Shown here piece after piece: positions 11,601 through 23,982 of a stretch of 54,403 nucleotides of DNA. Both the position numbers and the translations under genes were made by a program. Where the stretch lies: assembly GCA_027604505.1 (NCBI GenBank), contig JADIIX010000128.1, positions 1 to 54,403 on the forward strand, read 5' to 3'. Origin of the DNA: Gonapodya sp. JEL0774 (Eukaryota; Monoblepharomycota; Monoblepharidomycetes; Monoblepharidales; Gonapodyaceae). Under the pieces are notes generated by a model that saw only the letters and a list, made by a program, of their open reading frames with translations, did no database searches and had not been told where the DNA came from. Position 1 is the first letter of the stretch, and each line of letters starts with the position of its first letter.

Positions 11601-14600
11601 GCGCTTGAGCTGTGATTGCATCGGATGGAGGAAGACGGTTCGGCGGAGTTGAGATCTGGTCGAACTCGGCACGTAAGGACGCGACAGTCCGGCGAGTATT
11701 GGGAGGAGTGATCGGGTCCACAGTCATTGCTTCGCTCGTTGCGTAAGGGTTCATTGAAGGAGCTGGGTCCGGGATAATTTGGTTGACAGGCGTGCTCCAT
11801 CCGTCCGCAGGCGATCTCGGAGGGGCATTCTCAGCGCCTCCTCCGACCCCTCCCGACCTGTACAGTGACGATGGAGATGGTGACCTCGCGATACTGGACC
11901 TCTTCAGATATTGGTCTCGCTCCCTCGTCCTCCTCCGACCCCCCGCCTCGCTGCCTCCTTCACTTCCCCTGCTCCTCGACCTGGTATCGTTATCTTCATA
12001 CTCAGATGTGGTACCCCTGGTCCGACTCCTCGCCCGGTCTCTCGAAGACCGAGCCGGCGGGACTGGTGGCATACCCCGCTCAGGTGAGCCATCCTCGGAC
12101 CGACCATCGACCCCACGCCGCACCGCATGTCCAGCACCCGGCGGTGTAACAGGTCGTTTTCCCTCTGGCAGATGTTTGGTATGATGCGCACCAGGAGGTG
12201 TCGGTGGGCGCGCCGAGACCCGCTCAGTCAAAGAATGGTGAGTTCCGCTTGATCGTCGGCCATGACCTTTCTCCGACTCCCCGTCCGTGCCGTGATCCCT
12301 GCGTTTCTTAGGTCTATCCAGAGATCGCTTGTTAGGCGTTGCCGAAAGAGGGGTGCTAGGCAGGGCGGAGCGGGGGGTGCCCTCTGGTGTATCAGACTCG
12401 TAAGTCGAAGCAGGACGCGCTCGGGATCGGGCACGTGGAGTGTCTGTCGACCGGCGTGATTTGTCGCGACGGTCGCCCCGGTCCCCTCGATCGCCCCGAT
12501 CCCCTCGGTCGCCACGGTCGCCACGTTCACCCCCTCGGTCACCACGATCACCAGGGTCATGCTCCTTGTCCCTGTCCCTGTCCCTATCTTTATCCCTACC
12601 CTTCTCTCTCGAAGCTTGCAGCTGCGTTGATTCTGCGATTTCGGCCTTCATGCTTGGCGGCTGTTGGTGCGTACCCACCGCGGCAACACGGTCCGCCGGA
12701 GGATCTACAGACTGGCTTCGCTGATTGAAAGTTGGTGGTTGCGCCTGCTGTGTTTGGGACTCAAAAATCACAGCTGACTGAAGTGGATTGGCAGCCGTTG
12801 GTGATGACGGTGGAGAAGCCAGAAACGGAGGAGGCGGTGAAGGTGCAGCGGTTCGCCGACGTGGGAAAGTTGCGCTTGAGGGTACCGGTGGTTCAGTGGC
12901 ATTGTTGGCGACCGTCGCCAATGATGCGAAAGTCGACGCTGACGCTGATGATGTCAACCCCCCTGCAACAACTCCGACTCCGCTGGCTCCTGTCCCGGGC
13001 GCTGAGAATCTCAGCGACGCCATACTGGGCGTCGCAGGAAACCCAAAGGGTCTGCCTCCAGCTGCTGCGCCCGACGTCATGGTCGACAGTGAAGCGAAAG
13101 AATCCGTTGCGGAGTGTGCGGGGAACCGTAACGAGGCCATTGATGGAGAACCACTGGAGCTCAACAAACCCAGCACTCGAGAAGTTCGGTCCTGGGCGGA
13201 TGCCACTGCTGCAGCAGACGCAGGGGCTCCGGAAGCTGTGGCTGTTGAGTCTTGGTTAGCGATGTTCGACGAGGAGAACCGAAGCGAGGCCATGGAAGGG
13301 GTAGATGGAAACCCAAACACTCGCGAAGTTCGGTCGGCGGGGTTGGAACTGAAAGGCAACTGCTCTGGAACCGAGTCCCACCCTGAGAGTGCCTTTGCGC
13401 CGAAAATAGACTGGCGCTTGTTCGGCGCACCCGACGTGGACGAGACGTATGTGGACGTTGGACGACCGCCAGGAGTGGTGTAACCAGTGGAGGAGTCAGA
13501 TGAAGTGGCTGCCGCGGGAAACCCGTTGGTGGTTCCAAGCAGGCCGCCGACCGCGGCACGGTTGTAGGCGTCGAGCAAGTCGGAGAACGTTCGATCGGAT
13601 CGCTTTTTTGCGGTCGCCACGGCCTCCTCTGTGATCTTAGCCCCACGCTTGAGCAACGTTTGAACCACGTCCACGGACGGTTTGACGGGAATCAGCACCC
13701 TCACTGCGTCCCACGTATCCTGCGGGTCTCTTATTACAGCTGCTCCGCCGGGCATATTGAACCTGAGCCGTCCTGAAGTGAGAGCGAGCTCCAGAGCGGA
13801 TCCAAACCGGCGGTGAGTATCTTGAGCCCATCGCGAGTCCCAAGTGACACGTGACCAGGGACGGGGGTCCGCGGGTTTGGGGAAGTAATTGGGAAGGCAA
13901 TAGGAGATGGGGAGGTTGGGGTCCGCGCCTAGACAAGAGTTTGACAACAGCTGGTGAGAATTCGATACTGTAAGGGCGAACCCATGGAAGACTCCGACAG
14001 CCATCCATTTAGAATATATTTGCGTGGGCATCACTTGCTTTTCCCAAGAATGTTGTCCCTCTCGAGAATCCGAAAACCCCAGACAAAGTGACCCCACAGT
14101 CCAGCTTGACCCGAGAATCTTATCCAGCCTGCTGCACGTTCTGTAATCCAAGAAGATGATGGTCGCTCCCCATGTGGTGTCTCCACAAGAGCCGATCTGC
14201 CGGTGGCGGCTCATGCGCAAATCGCTTGGGCCCCATCAATGGTCTAGCAGATGTCCCAGAAGTTCCCTTGTCCAATCAAACTGCCATTTGCGATCCAGTT
14301 TTCGAAGGAGTGTCTCGTTTTCCATTTTACAGAGATGTCTGCTTTCATGTGTCGCTCTCGTTATGTCCAAGTCCCCAAACTCAAAGTGGGATACTGAATG
14401 ATCCCGGGTGCCGTTCGACAAGCAGGCCATTGCTACGACTGGCCTTTCACACCCTGCTCCATCATCAGCAGTTCTCAGCGTTTCCACCCCTTTGAGCTCG
14501 CCATCCTCGCCAAGCGTGGTCAAACTCTACCATTTCAACAACTCACCAGCGTCCAACAAGGCCTCGACAAGGTCCGCCCTGCCATCCCTGACTGCAATCG

Positions 14601-14790
14601 CTAGTGCGCTCTCCATCCATCTCGTATCCTCCACCACCTCATACCCGACGTCGACAAGCCTCACAACCACCGTCACAGACTTCCTCGCATCAGGATGGGC
14701 CCCTTCAGCCAACGCCGCCTTGAGATGGTCGATGCGGCCTCGTTCCACAGCTTCAACGAGTCGGACATCGGATTCGGACGAGCCCAGCAT
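8667..14790 (-). CDS. Ankyrin-module / coiled-coil / SH3 protein (family member 1)
   Basis: Exons: 14547-14790, 11278-13928, 9721-11218, 8904-9415 and 8667-8825, giving about 1687 residues. The first exon starts at ATG 14790 and carries the first two ankyrin-like repeats (VRLVEAVERGRIDHLKAAL; MESALAIAVRDGRADLVEAL). Exon 2 continues ADPNLPISY, a Trp-rich part, then a third repeat VVQTLLKRGAKITEEAV. A long Ser/Pro/Arg-rich disordered region follows, with internal repeats (283-392) and a (Gly-Asp-Arg)n run (538-568). Coiled coils lie near 1258-1315 and 1518-1598. The protein ends in an SH3 domain (about 1600-1654: ALFEFKPTKEGELAM, DGWSY, GFFPTSYV). No enzyme domain is present, so a scaffold or signalling adaptor is inferred. 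The junction 9416-9720 is tentative: its donor GTAGAG is weak, and another frame is open there. The nearest paralogue is the gene at 43002-47253, which shares the first intron position. Confidence 0.8.
12468..12560 (-). repeat. 9-bp minisatellite coding Gly-Asp-Arg repeats
   Basis: Inside exon 2 of the ankyrin/SH3 gene, tandem 9-bp units (minus strand, GGGGATCGA-like) encode a run of Gly-Asp-Arg with one Gly-Glu-Arg variant. The preceding stretch is rich in Lys-Asp-Arg. The run is strongly charged and probably disordered. Copy number is likely variable between strains. Confidence 0.85.
12997..13325 (-). repeat. Three coding repeats of a PSMASLRF motif
   Basis: Three spaced copies occur in the disordered part of the ankyrin/SH3 protein: VFGFPSTPSMASLRFS (13320-13261), LGLLSSSGSPSMASLRFP (about 13183-13111) and PFGFPATPSMASLRFS (about 13067-12997). 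The SMASLRF core is unchanged in all three. It could be a short linear binding or phosphorylation motif. Confidence 0.8.
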
Positions 14791-16582
14791 TGCGACGACT
14801 GGGCTCGGCTGGCGGTTGAAAAGTAGAACTTCCCGTTCCCCAGGGGCAGGACGAAAGAGCGGATTCGTGAGATCGAAAAAAGCAGTCTTTCAAATAAATA
14901 AGGAGAAAAGAAAAGGAGTTCCAAATTCGGGTATCGAGGAACTCGGAGCGTTATGCAAAATGATAAAAAACGAATGTGCGTTGTCCTCCACAGGCCACGC
15001 TGGGCTGGCGGTGAGTGTGACGAGCTAAGTGCCCACTCAAAATGACAGAGGCAAGCGCCGCAAAGGCGGCATATTCTCTCCCGCTTTGCAAAATCTGAGA
15101 GCCATTGCCAATTTCTTCCCTTTCTTCGTGTCTAATTTAGCACCAGAACGTAATTTTATAGAACCACCATTAAGATGATGTCGAATATAACGTAATTCAA
15201 AGAACTACGGCCTTGGACAGTTATGCTAGAACAAGTATGCGAGTGAACAAGAGTGAGACGTCAGTTTCACTCGACACCTTCAAGTCACATAGGACAAAGT
15301 TAGATTTACAATATGTCACGATAGGGTAGTCCTGCACATATAATTGGTTGTGCTTATCCTCGACGGTGGCAGACTCAGGACCGCTCGCCAGACCACCACC
15401 ACTCGGATGTGGTGTAACCGTGACGGTCCCGTGGGTCTGGACGTAGTCTCGAGTACTCGTATGTATATTGCTCGTGTCTCTAGTATATGTGGTATTTATA
15501 CTAGTCTGTGGCCACCCGGTGGGCCAGATGTCACGGGTACACAACACGGGGTACATACAAGTCACACCTCAGAACAAATGCGCCGTTTCTCGAACACGAA
15601 GAGTTCACGCTGAAAATTTACTAGGTTCGTATTTTGATCTTTGATGGACACTAACAACGACGGTCTGTGAAGCCGGTGTTTGTATTATATGGTGAGGGAG
15701 AGGAACCAACGACAGTACCGAACACAATTCGACTTGGCTTCCAACAGCTCTACAAATCTTGAGACCATTCGTGGACAGATTTGTTTGTTGACTAAACAGC
15801 TTCGGGAACTTCCGCAACAAGGAACTGGCTGCAACTGATCCGCACTGCCGACGAAACCTCGACCAGGGCTGCTGATAACTGGTAAATACTGCGATGAATA
15901 CGTAATCTTCTCTTGTCGCAAGATTCAATTTTGTCAATCCGTTAGCCCCGTTGGTATAAGTCAACAGTCAAGCAGGCAAACACCTAGCGGGACGTGGTCT
16001 GTACCAGGATGTGGGAACTGAAGATGATCGCGTTGGAGATTAAAAGATAGGATTGATCAACAGCCTTTGATCATTCGCACTTTCATTGATGCTGCGTATG
16101 TACATTCGACACCCTGTTCATTGGTTGGATATAATCTCAAGGCTGGCACTCACCGCCGCTTCGAAGCACCAAAAATGCGAATGTTACAGATACAAAATCA
16201 CCATGCTGAAATACATATGTAGTTGAGATGAGGGCCGTCCGACACCCTCAAGTGTTACGAACTGTTTCGAAACTCAGATTGATAACGCGACGAACTCCCG
16301 CCGTTTTGTTTCCCGGAGACGGCGGTTGCTTCTTGTACTTCAGGAGGTTTTCCGAATGCTGAAAATTGTTGTTGGCAAATGCAAACAATCTTATAGAGGT
16401 GGGTTTGTTCTGTGTCACATGGGCGGATGGAGGCGGGACAACCCTGACATTTCATATTCAAATCTAATGCCAAGAACCATATTACTCCTCAATCTCATCA
16501 ACGATATTGCTCGCTCAAACTACAGACGTAAACGGAGCTTAGCCTGAGTGCTCCACCACGATGCTGTCGGCTGTATCACTTA

Positions 16583-16652
16583 GGATCATCATGTTTTAGT
16601 GCTTGCCAATATGTCGGTCGGATCATCATGTTTTCCTTGCCGATAATATGTC
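16583..16652. repeat. Short direct duplication of about 33 bp
   Basis: GGATCATCATGTTTT followed by a TTGCCxATATGTC-like stretch occurs at 16583-16615 and again at 16619-16652 with a few changes. It lies about 350 bp upstream of the OPT start. Confidence 0.7.
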
Positions 16653-16895
16653 CTGAAGCTTCTTCCCAACAAAGGAGGTAAAGTAAGCACCTGATGAATC
16701 TGGTTGTGCCAGCTTTTCTTTCTTTAATTGTTTTTTGGAGTGTTGATTGGCATAATCGTGATAAAAAAAGGTATGCCAATGGCTCATCTGTTATACCTCG
16801 GCCCTTCGGCTCCACCAACCTGCCAAGAGCCAAGACTGCGATGGCTCATCCTCAGCCCCACCGAGAAATCCCAGGGTCGATCCCTCGAACGAACG

Positions 16896-16904
16896 TATTT
16901 AAAA
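16896..16904 (+). promoter_or_regulatory. TATA-like element upstream of OPT gene
   Basis: TATTTAAAA lies about 92 bp before the chosen OPT start codon. The stretch between is pyrimidine-rich, as in many fungal core promoters. The assignment is by position only. Confidence 0.3.
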
Positions 16905-16995
16905 CACATCGCGCCCCCAAGTATCTGTGCATGATCATCACCTGAACTCCGCTTACTTTCAAACTCGTCAATCTTGCCCCCTTCCGTCACTAAGT

Positions 16996-19900
16996 ATGGC
17001 TACCGAGGTACTGGCAGCTACAGTGCCAGATGAATCTGCGCCGTTTACGTCGACAGCCGATGAAAAGGCAGTCGAAGCGTTTGGGAAGGAATACGATCTC
17101 GAGAAATCAGAGCAAGTGACGAAAAGGTGAGTAGACCTCACGTGAGGATTTGTTTTCAATCTGTCTGTTCCATACTGACGTTCCTGTTTGCTGAACTACC
17201 TCCAGTCGCTCCCTGTCAGTTTCTTGTCGCATTGTGCGTCTCGGCTGTTTCCTAACCTCTTCTTCACTTAATTTTGTGATCACAGAATTCCAGAAGTTGC
17301 TGCCGTTGTGTCAGAAGAAGATGAGTGAGTACCATTGCTGGCGGCTTTTCATGAGCTCCCTCAGGTGGCCATTTTTAACAACCGAATGACTTCAGCCCGA
17401 GCGTACCTTGCATGTCATTCCGTTCAATATTCATGGGTGTTTTGTACGCTGGTCTTGTTGCCGCCGTGAACCAGTACTTCTGTGAGTATCCACCTCAGAA
17501 TTGACCGTTCGGCTTTATTATTATCTCTGATCTTTCGAACTTCATCAGGGTTCCGCGACGAGCCAATTCAGCTTACACAAGTTCCTATTGCGCTCATTTC
17601 CTAGTGAGTTTTATGGTTTCGACAGTAGGTTCGTGCACATACCTCTCATGTACATCTCTCCAAAGCTTTATGGGAAAGGCGATGGAGTTCACTCTACCGA
17701 GAACTAAGTTCAAGTGGCCCCTGATCGGAGAATGGTCTCTCAACCCGGGTCCGTTCTCCCTCAAGGAGCACGGTATGTCAAAGTCGATTCACACCGCACG
17801 ACGTTATCATCTCACACGATTTCCATTTCCCGTCAACAGCCCTGATTACCATTTTCGCAAATGCCGGCTACCAATCTGCATACGCCACGGACATTCTTTG
17901 CATTCAGCGCCTTTACTACGGCCAGAACTTTGGTGCGGCTTATGGACTTCTGCTTATCCTCACAGTGAGTGTTCTTTCGAAAAGTCTTCTGTTCGAGCCC
18001 GTGCATGAACTTAACAGTGAACTCGGTTCCAGACGCAAGTCCTTGGGTACGGAATGGCCGGTCTGGGTAGAAGAACACTGGTAGACCCGCCCGCCATGTG
18101 GTGGCCCGGAAACCTCCCCACAGTCGCCCTTTTCAAGAGTCTCCACGAGCGAACCGCTGACAACAAGCTTGGCGTTCATGCCAGGTTCTTTGGTTTGGTC
18201 ACCCTCGGCGCCTTCTGCTGGTACTTTTTCCCGGGTTTCATTATGCCGATCCTTACCACGCTCTCGATCATGTGCTGGTTCAATCAAACGTGAGTGATGA
18301 CTCATTGTAACGGCAGTCGGGCTGTTGCTAAATAGTTCTCTGTCGGGCCCTCGCTAGGAACCACATCGTGGGAACTCTCGGAGCCGGCCAATCCGGTTTG
18401 GGTATCCTGAACTTCTCGCTTGACTGGTCTACAATTACGGTAAGCTCGCGAGCTCGGGACTCTAGTATCAGAATGTGGCTGGAGAAACCAATTTTGATAT
18501 TGCAGGCGTTCTTGTACAGTCCTCTCCAGTACCCCACATTCGCGATTCTCAATATTATTGCCGGCTGTGCCATTACAACTTGGGTGATCGTGCGTAGCCT
18601 TGACATACATGTGTTGTCTAATTCCAAAACTGAAACGTTTACGTTAATGATTTTCCAGATCCCGCTGTTGTATTACACCAACACCTACTCTGCCAAGCTC
18701 TTCCCAATTCTGTCGTCAAAATCGTTTGCCGTTACTACAGATGCTGATGGTGCAATTGCTGTCAGTCGATACAACGTCAGCCGGATTCTCACACCCGAGA
18801 AGACCTTCGACGAGGCTGCGTACAACAACTACTCCCCTCTGTACTTGCCTGCCGCCTTCGCTGTCGTGTACTTTATCTCGTTCTGTGGCGTGACTTGTGT
18901 TTTCACCCACGTCGCTTTGTGGCACGGCAAGGAGATCTACCAGCGCTACAAGGAGTCTCGCCAGTCCGACGGTGACATTCACAACGAGCTTATGGAGGCC
19001 TAGTACGTGTCTACTTGTGTCGAAAACCCCCGTTCTTCTGACTGATCTGTTGTCATCTGTACCGATCACAGTGAGAAAGTTCCGGAATGGTGGTTCGGCC
19101 TCGTCTTCCTCATCACGACAGTGCTCTCGTTCGTTGCAGTCCTCTACTGGCCAACCGAAATGCCGTGGTGGTCATTGCTTCTCGGTGAGTTTCGTTTCTC
19201 TTGGAGCGTATCATGTCAATGAGGGAAGTTCTAATCCGCTTTTACCTGCATGCAGCGATCGCAATGGCGGTGATCTCAACTGTTCCTTTTGGCATCGTCA
19301 TGGCAATTACGAACATTTTGCCTGGTCTGAACGTCATTACTGAGCTTGTTTACGGTTTTATGCTCCCAGGTCGCCCAGTCGGAAACGTCCTTTTCAAGGT
19401 GAGCCTTACTTTTACCCTCAAAACGATCGAAAACTCAATCTTTCGGTTTCTTCTTCAATATAGACGTACGGTTACATCTCCATGTACCAGGCGGTCACGT
19501 TCCTGCAAGACATGAAGCTCGGCCACTACATGAAACTTTCCCCAAAATCGGTCTTCTGGGCTCAGCTCACTGGCACCATTGTCTCGGGTGAGCTCATTGC
19601 GATTATCTTGTGCTAGAGCTTGACGTTGGAGTCGCCGTGTTATTAACGCTGCTTGATCTCAGGCATCGTGAACTACCTTGTGTTCGATGGAATCATGACC
19701 AACATCATCCACGACGATCCCGACGGTGTCGCGGAAGATGCGTACTACCCGTACACGGGTGAGTTTTGGTCTACTTAAATGAGCCACCTGCTTCTGTTCT
19801 GGGTTTGTGCTTACTGCGATTGGGATTTACTGCAATTGCTACTTGCTTCATAGTGCCCAACGCACAAGTGTTCTTCACGGCGTCAATTGTGTGGGGTGTG

Positions 19901-20714
19901 ATCGGTCCCCAGAGGCTCTTTGGCGTCGGCTCTTACTACGGAGCGCTTTCTCTTGGATGGCTGATCGGCTTGCTGGTGAGTTATCTCCGCATTATCACGT
20001 GATCGGTCGGACCGGCACAGGGTAAATCACCATGATAAAACCTCGACTTTTTAATCAGGTTCCTATTCCCTTCTATCTCCTCCACAAATGGTGAGTAATG
20101 TTGTAGCAGGCCACTATGCCGACGGTGGGGTTTGACACGGCTCCTTCAATTAATCTTGATAGGAACCCCAAATTCGGATGGGACAACATCCACATCCCCG
20201 CCCTCTTCAACGGTCTCGGCATTTTGCTGCCCGCCCGCCCTGTCAACTTCTACACTTGGGCAGCCGTCGGTGTCTTCTTCAACCACTACATCCGGAGTCG
20301 GTTCCCTAAGGTTTGCACGTAGCCGCACGGTGGCCGCACCTCAAATTTTTGGTAACCGAAATCCCTTTGTTTGTATTGCTCAGTGGTGGACTAGCTTCAA
20401 CTACGTTCTTTCTGCTGCGCTGGACTCGGGCACCGCACTTGGTATCCTCTTCATTGCAGTGTGAGTTAACGAAATCAAGCAGATTTACGACCCAAACATC
20501 AATGTGACCTGTCTTTTCTGGATGACAAAACTCCAGATGTATCACATTTGCTTCTAACAGCAACGCGGTTATGCCGACATACTTTGGAAATCCCGACACT
20601 GGTGAAAGTGGATTGACTTTGGACGTGAGTTGGGACATCTTTGATTATCATTTGATTTTCAAGTGACACCAAGTATTTTACCGCACCTTACAGTACTGCA
20701 AAGTCGGACCTTGA
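16996..20714 (+). CDS. OPT-family oligopeptide transporter
   Basis: About 20 exons encode roughly 755 residues, a usual length for fungal OPT proteins. Examples of exons: 16996-17126, 17286-17324, then from 17398 on; the last exon encodes YCKVGP and stops at 20714. Visible family signatures include [72 protein letters not shown] and IGPQRLFG. These are spread through many hydrophobic membrane segments. The family couples uptake of small peptides (glutathione to penta-peptides) to protons at the plasma membrane. The start at 16996 is preferred; an upstream in-frame ATG at 16927 would add 23 residues with no conserved look. The cytosolic N-terminus is short and acidic. Expression control cannot be read beyond a TATA-like element. 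Confidence 0.93.
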
Positions 20715-21478
20715 ACTAATCTTCCCCTGTCAAACCTGTTAGGAGAGTTTTTCTATTCATTTATTATGTATTTATCGTTTAGTGGCCGGGCTCTTGGTTA
20801 CACCAAGAAGTCATTGAGTTGGTCGCGTCAGCTTCAGCGGATATTTTGTATCTTCTTTCAATGGAGGACATCTGCTGCCTTATATTCAGTTCAAAATGCG
20901 AAAATCTCCTCTGGCTGGAGTCGCAACTTCCATCGGGATCCTCCAGCTGTCTTGAGTTTGTCCATTGGATTGTCAATGGCTCTAAATGGGATTGTATTCG
21001 TGAGATCCAGTTCCAACTTGCGCACTCTTCTTTTGAGCATCAAACGCATGACGTTCGTTGGGCCTAACTCAGTAGAAGTTGCAAACGGACAATCGCTTCC
21101 ACGCCGGGCAACTAGTCCTTCAGCCTTGATACCAAAATAGCATAATATTATGCGTCTCCACCGCCCCGCCCCCCCCCCTTTGGGAGGGTGACGGTAATTC
21201 TCCGCTCCCAGAACGCCCTCTGCAATGACCTGCCGCCTGTTATGGCCGTCCTCGTGCAGAGGTGGAGGACGTAACTGTATACATGATTCAGTGATTCTAC
21301 CACCGAGTGAGCTAAAAAGCCCTTTGCATAAATTGACCCAAACGGACCGAAGTAGGGCAATTACAGTAATTGAGCGAATTTTGTTTGAGCTTGAGTTCCT
21401 CATGGAAGGGGTCCAGTGGCAGCAATATGTTTATTAGCTGCTGCCCCAACAGAAATACACCGCATTCCCGGAAAACCA
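20715..21478. other. Intergenic, nothing recognised
   Basis: Separates the OPT gene from the ankyrin-kinase gene. It contains a C-rich run near 21162-21180 and no coding frame with family features. A GTG-started frame extension at 21416 lacks ATG and is treated as 5' leader. Confidence 0.55.
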
Positions 21479-23407
21479 ATGTCTGACCGAGTCGACATTG
21501 AGCTAATCGAGGCCGTCGAGTTCGAAAGCGTGGATCGCGTCCGCAGACTTCTCGCCCAAGGAGCGAATGCAAATTCTCGCAAGAGAGTTTCACTCACTGC
21601 ACGCGTGAAGGAGGAAAGACTTTTGAGAAAAGGAGGGCTCTTCTACAGCGATCAATACGAGACCATCGTTGATGCAAGGACTGATGCGATCGAGTGCGAG
21701 TCTGTGCTTGGCTTAGCCATCATGCGAGGAAATGAAGACATTGTTCGAGCATTGCTTGAAAATGGGGCTGATCCGAACATGGAGATAGCTTGGAAAATCT
21801 CCAGCTGGGGAAAGTCTTGGGATGTTGCCAAGTGGAACGACCGACGATGGTATTGGACTTCATCATTCCTGTGTCCTCTGATGCTTGCCATGGCACGTGG
21901 GGGTACCTGGAGCTTCTCGAGTGGCGGGGGTACGGGCGAGTTGCCGTACTCTGATGGAACTATCTATGCCAATCGAAAGGGCGGGAACGTGCTGCTGGAT
22001 AATCCCAGAAGAGAAGAGGACAGCTATGCCACCATTCGCTTGAACCCAAACCTGGAAATTGTCAAGATACTCATTCAATACCACGCTAATGTGACTACTG
22101 GTGTCCTTGCTACCGCCAAGAGACATTCAAATTCTCAATTCTCAGAGATTCTTGAAAGTCATCCATCTGAGCGACAGAACTTCCCATCCCAGCAAACACC
22201 GAACTGGGCTATCATCCCTGATTTGAATCTGACCTCTCAGCCTACCCGGCAATTTCCTCAACAGCTCGCAAATCAACACGTGACCAAACGCGAGGGCGTT
22301 CCCTCCACCGATCCTAATAACTTGAGTCGCCCACCTTGGCAGATAGATTATCGAAGTATAATCAAAGGTGAAAAGATTGGCGAGGGAGGATTTGGAGTTG
22401 TGTTCAGGGCCGAGTGGACTGCCATAGACGTTGCCGCCAAGTACTTGAAGCTTGAAAATGGAGCATCACGGGAGGCTTATCGAACAGTGAGTCTTCCCGT
22501 GAATTGAACCATCCTGTCTCTCTCAATGACGATTGTTGTGACACTCTCCTTGCGTGCCAGACATTCTACCAGGAGGTGGCGGCCTGGCATGCAGTCGGAT
22601 ACCACCCAAATGTTGTTCCTCTCCTTGGTGCATCGTGGGAAGCTCCACAACCTGTAATGATCTCAAAATTCATGAAAAATGGGAATGTACTGGATTACCT
22701 GGCCAAGTGCAAAGCCAATGGAACATCTGTGGACAAACTCCGCGTAGTGAGTCTTTTTTACTCGGTTTTGATACTCACTCCGTGAGCACTTCCTTGTTTC
22801 AATCGGTGATGTTTCAACAACAGCTTCACAACATAGCTGCAGGGATGTTTTACCTCCACAGTGTTCGTGATATTGTCCACGCTGACTTGAAGCCACAGAA
22901 CGCCTTGGTGGATGATGATGGGTCAACCTTGGTTGCGGACTTTGGGACCTCCAAAATTCTTGATTTACCTTCCGAGGGGATCACTGGAAATCGCGCTGGA
23001 ACAGGGATATATATGCCCCCAGAGCGTTTGGAAGGTGGTGGAGCAACAAAGGAAGGGGACGTGTTCGCATTCGGCGTAACTGCGTATCGTGTGAGTGTTT
23101 GGTCAGTGAGCCAGAACATGCGAGTGGAAGGATGAGTTACTCATATATGCCGTTGATCTGACAAAAGATCTGGACTGAACGAATTCCCTACTCTGAACTT
23201 GGTTTAGAAGAACTGGTAACTCTGCGGTTGATCGACAAAGGCCAGCGTCCCCTCATCAAGGAGTCGGACGAAATGCCCCATGAACTTCAACGGCTTGTTT
23301 GTCAATGCTGGGATGCAGACCCTCTGGTGAGGCCGGGCTTTGAGCTCATTGCTAGGCGATTGAAAGATATGAGAGGGTTGGCAAACCGTAGTTCTGAGAC
23401 TGCTTGA
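21479..23407 (+). CDS. Ankyrin-module protein kinase, TKL type (family member 2)
   Basis: Exons 21479-22486, 22561-22746, 22824-23090 and 23168-23407 encode 566 residues. The N-terminal module (about 1-245) has ankyrin-like repeats IELIEAVEFESVDRVRRLL and IVRALLENGADPN, the SRKRVSL signature and Trp-rich KWNDRRWYW. A short Pro/Gln linker leads to the kinase domain (about 290-560). It has the Gly loop GEGGFGVV, Lys321 in VAAKYL, Glu341 in the C-helix, HADLKPQN (Asp419, Asn424) and DFG (437-439); APE is replaced by PPE, and WDADPLVRPGF lies near the end. The usual HRD Arg is Ala, so it is a non-RD kinase, but the catalytic residues are kept and activity is expected. The family normally phosphorylates Ser/Thr. 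The targets are unknown. It shares its module with four SH3-ended paralogues in this window. Confidence 0.9.
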
Positions 23408-23982
23408 ACACGGCAAGTACAGCTGTTTCTGATCATGACCACTCAATTAATTATGATTGTTTCAAGTAATTGTATGACGAGTTGCACAAAATAATTGTAT
23501 GGTGTCTGTGTCTGATGTCTCGGACATGGCGCCTATTGTTATTCCGCAATGAAGCATATTTCCATCTCTTGATTCCCACGTCTACCGGTTCTATGATTAT
23601 TCGTCTATTACTTGATGAAGTTTTGGGACCGCCCTCCACCCCCCGGCCCCCCTCTTCGACCCACCGTGGAATATCAAACATTGCATCTGCGCCGTTTCAT
23701 CGCCTTTAATTGATAAAATGTACCAATCTTTGACTATACCTTATACGGACGCAACTTGAAACAGGTTCTGCCCCCCACGTTGTGAGGAGATTTTGTGGTT
23801 GACTCACCGGCAACCTGAGGGACGCATTCCCGCAGACGAGGGACACCGATTCACAAGTTTGAAAATTTTGCAGTTTCACAAAGTTTGCAGACCAACTGAA
23901 GCCAAAAAGCTCACCTGCAGCGTTTTCTGGAGTCACTTCCGAGTTCTGGACACTGTTGGAGGAGAGTACCAACGCTGACCAA
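23408..23982. other. Intergenic, nothing recognised
   Basis: Lies between two plus-strand ankyrin-module genes. It has a C-rich stretch near 23632-23660. The next gene's frame is open upstream to a TTG at 23956, but the first ATG at 23983 is taken as the start. Confidence 0.55.

Larger units (their letters stand above)
14791..16995. other. Divergent intergenic region
   Basis: About 2.2 kb between the minus-strand ankyrin/SH3 gene and the plus-strand OPT gene, so it holds both promoters. A minus frame at 15605-15964 (119 codons, no ATG at its start) is the longest and matches nothing I know. A short tandem duplication lies at 16583-16652 and a TATA-like site at 16896-16904. Nothing else is recognised. 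Confidence 0.55.

Noticed and set aside
12788-13483. Plus frame of 231 codons, Ala/Val/Glu-rich
   Set aside because: It is antisense to the low-complexity exon of the first ankyrin/SH3 gene. That exon joins in phase to conserved ends, so the plus frame is a shadow.
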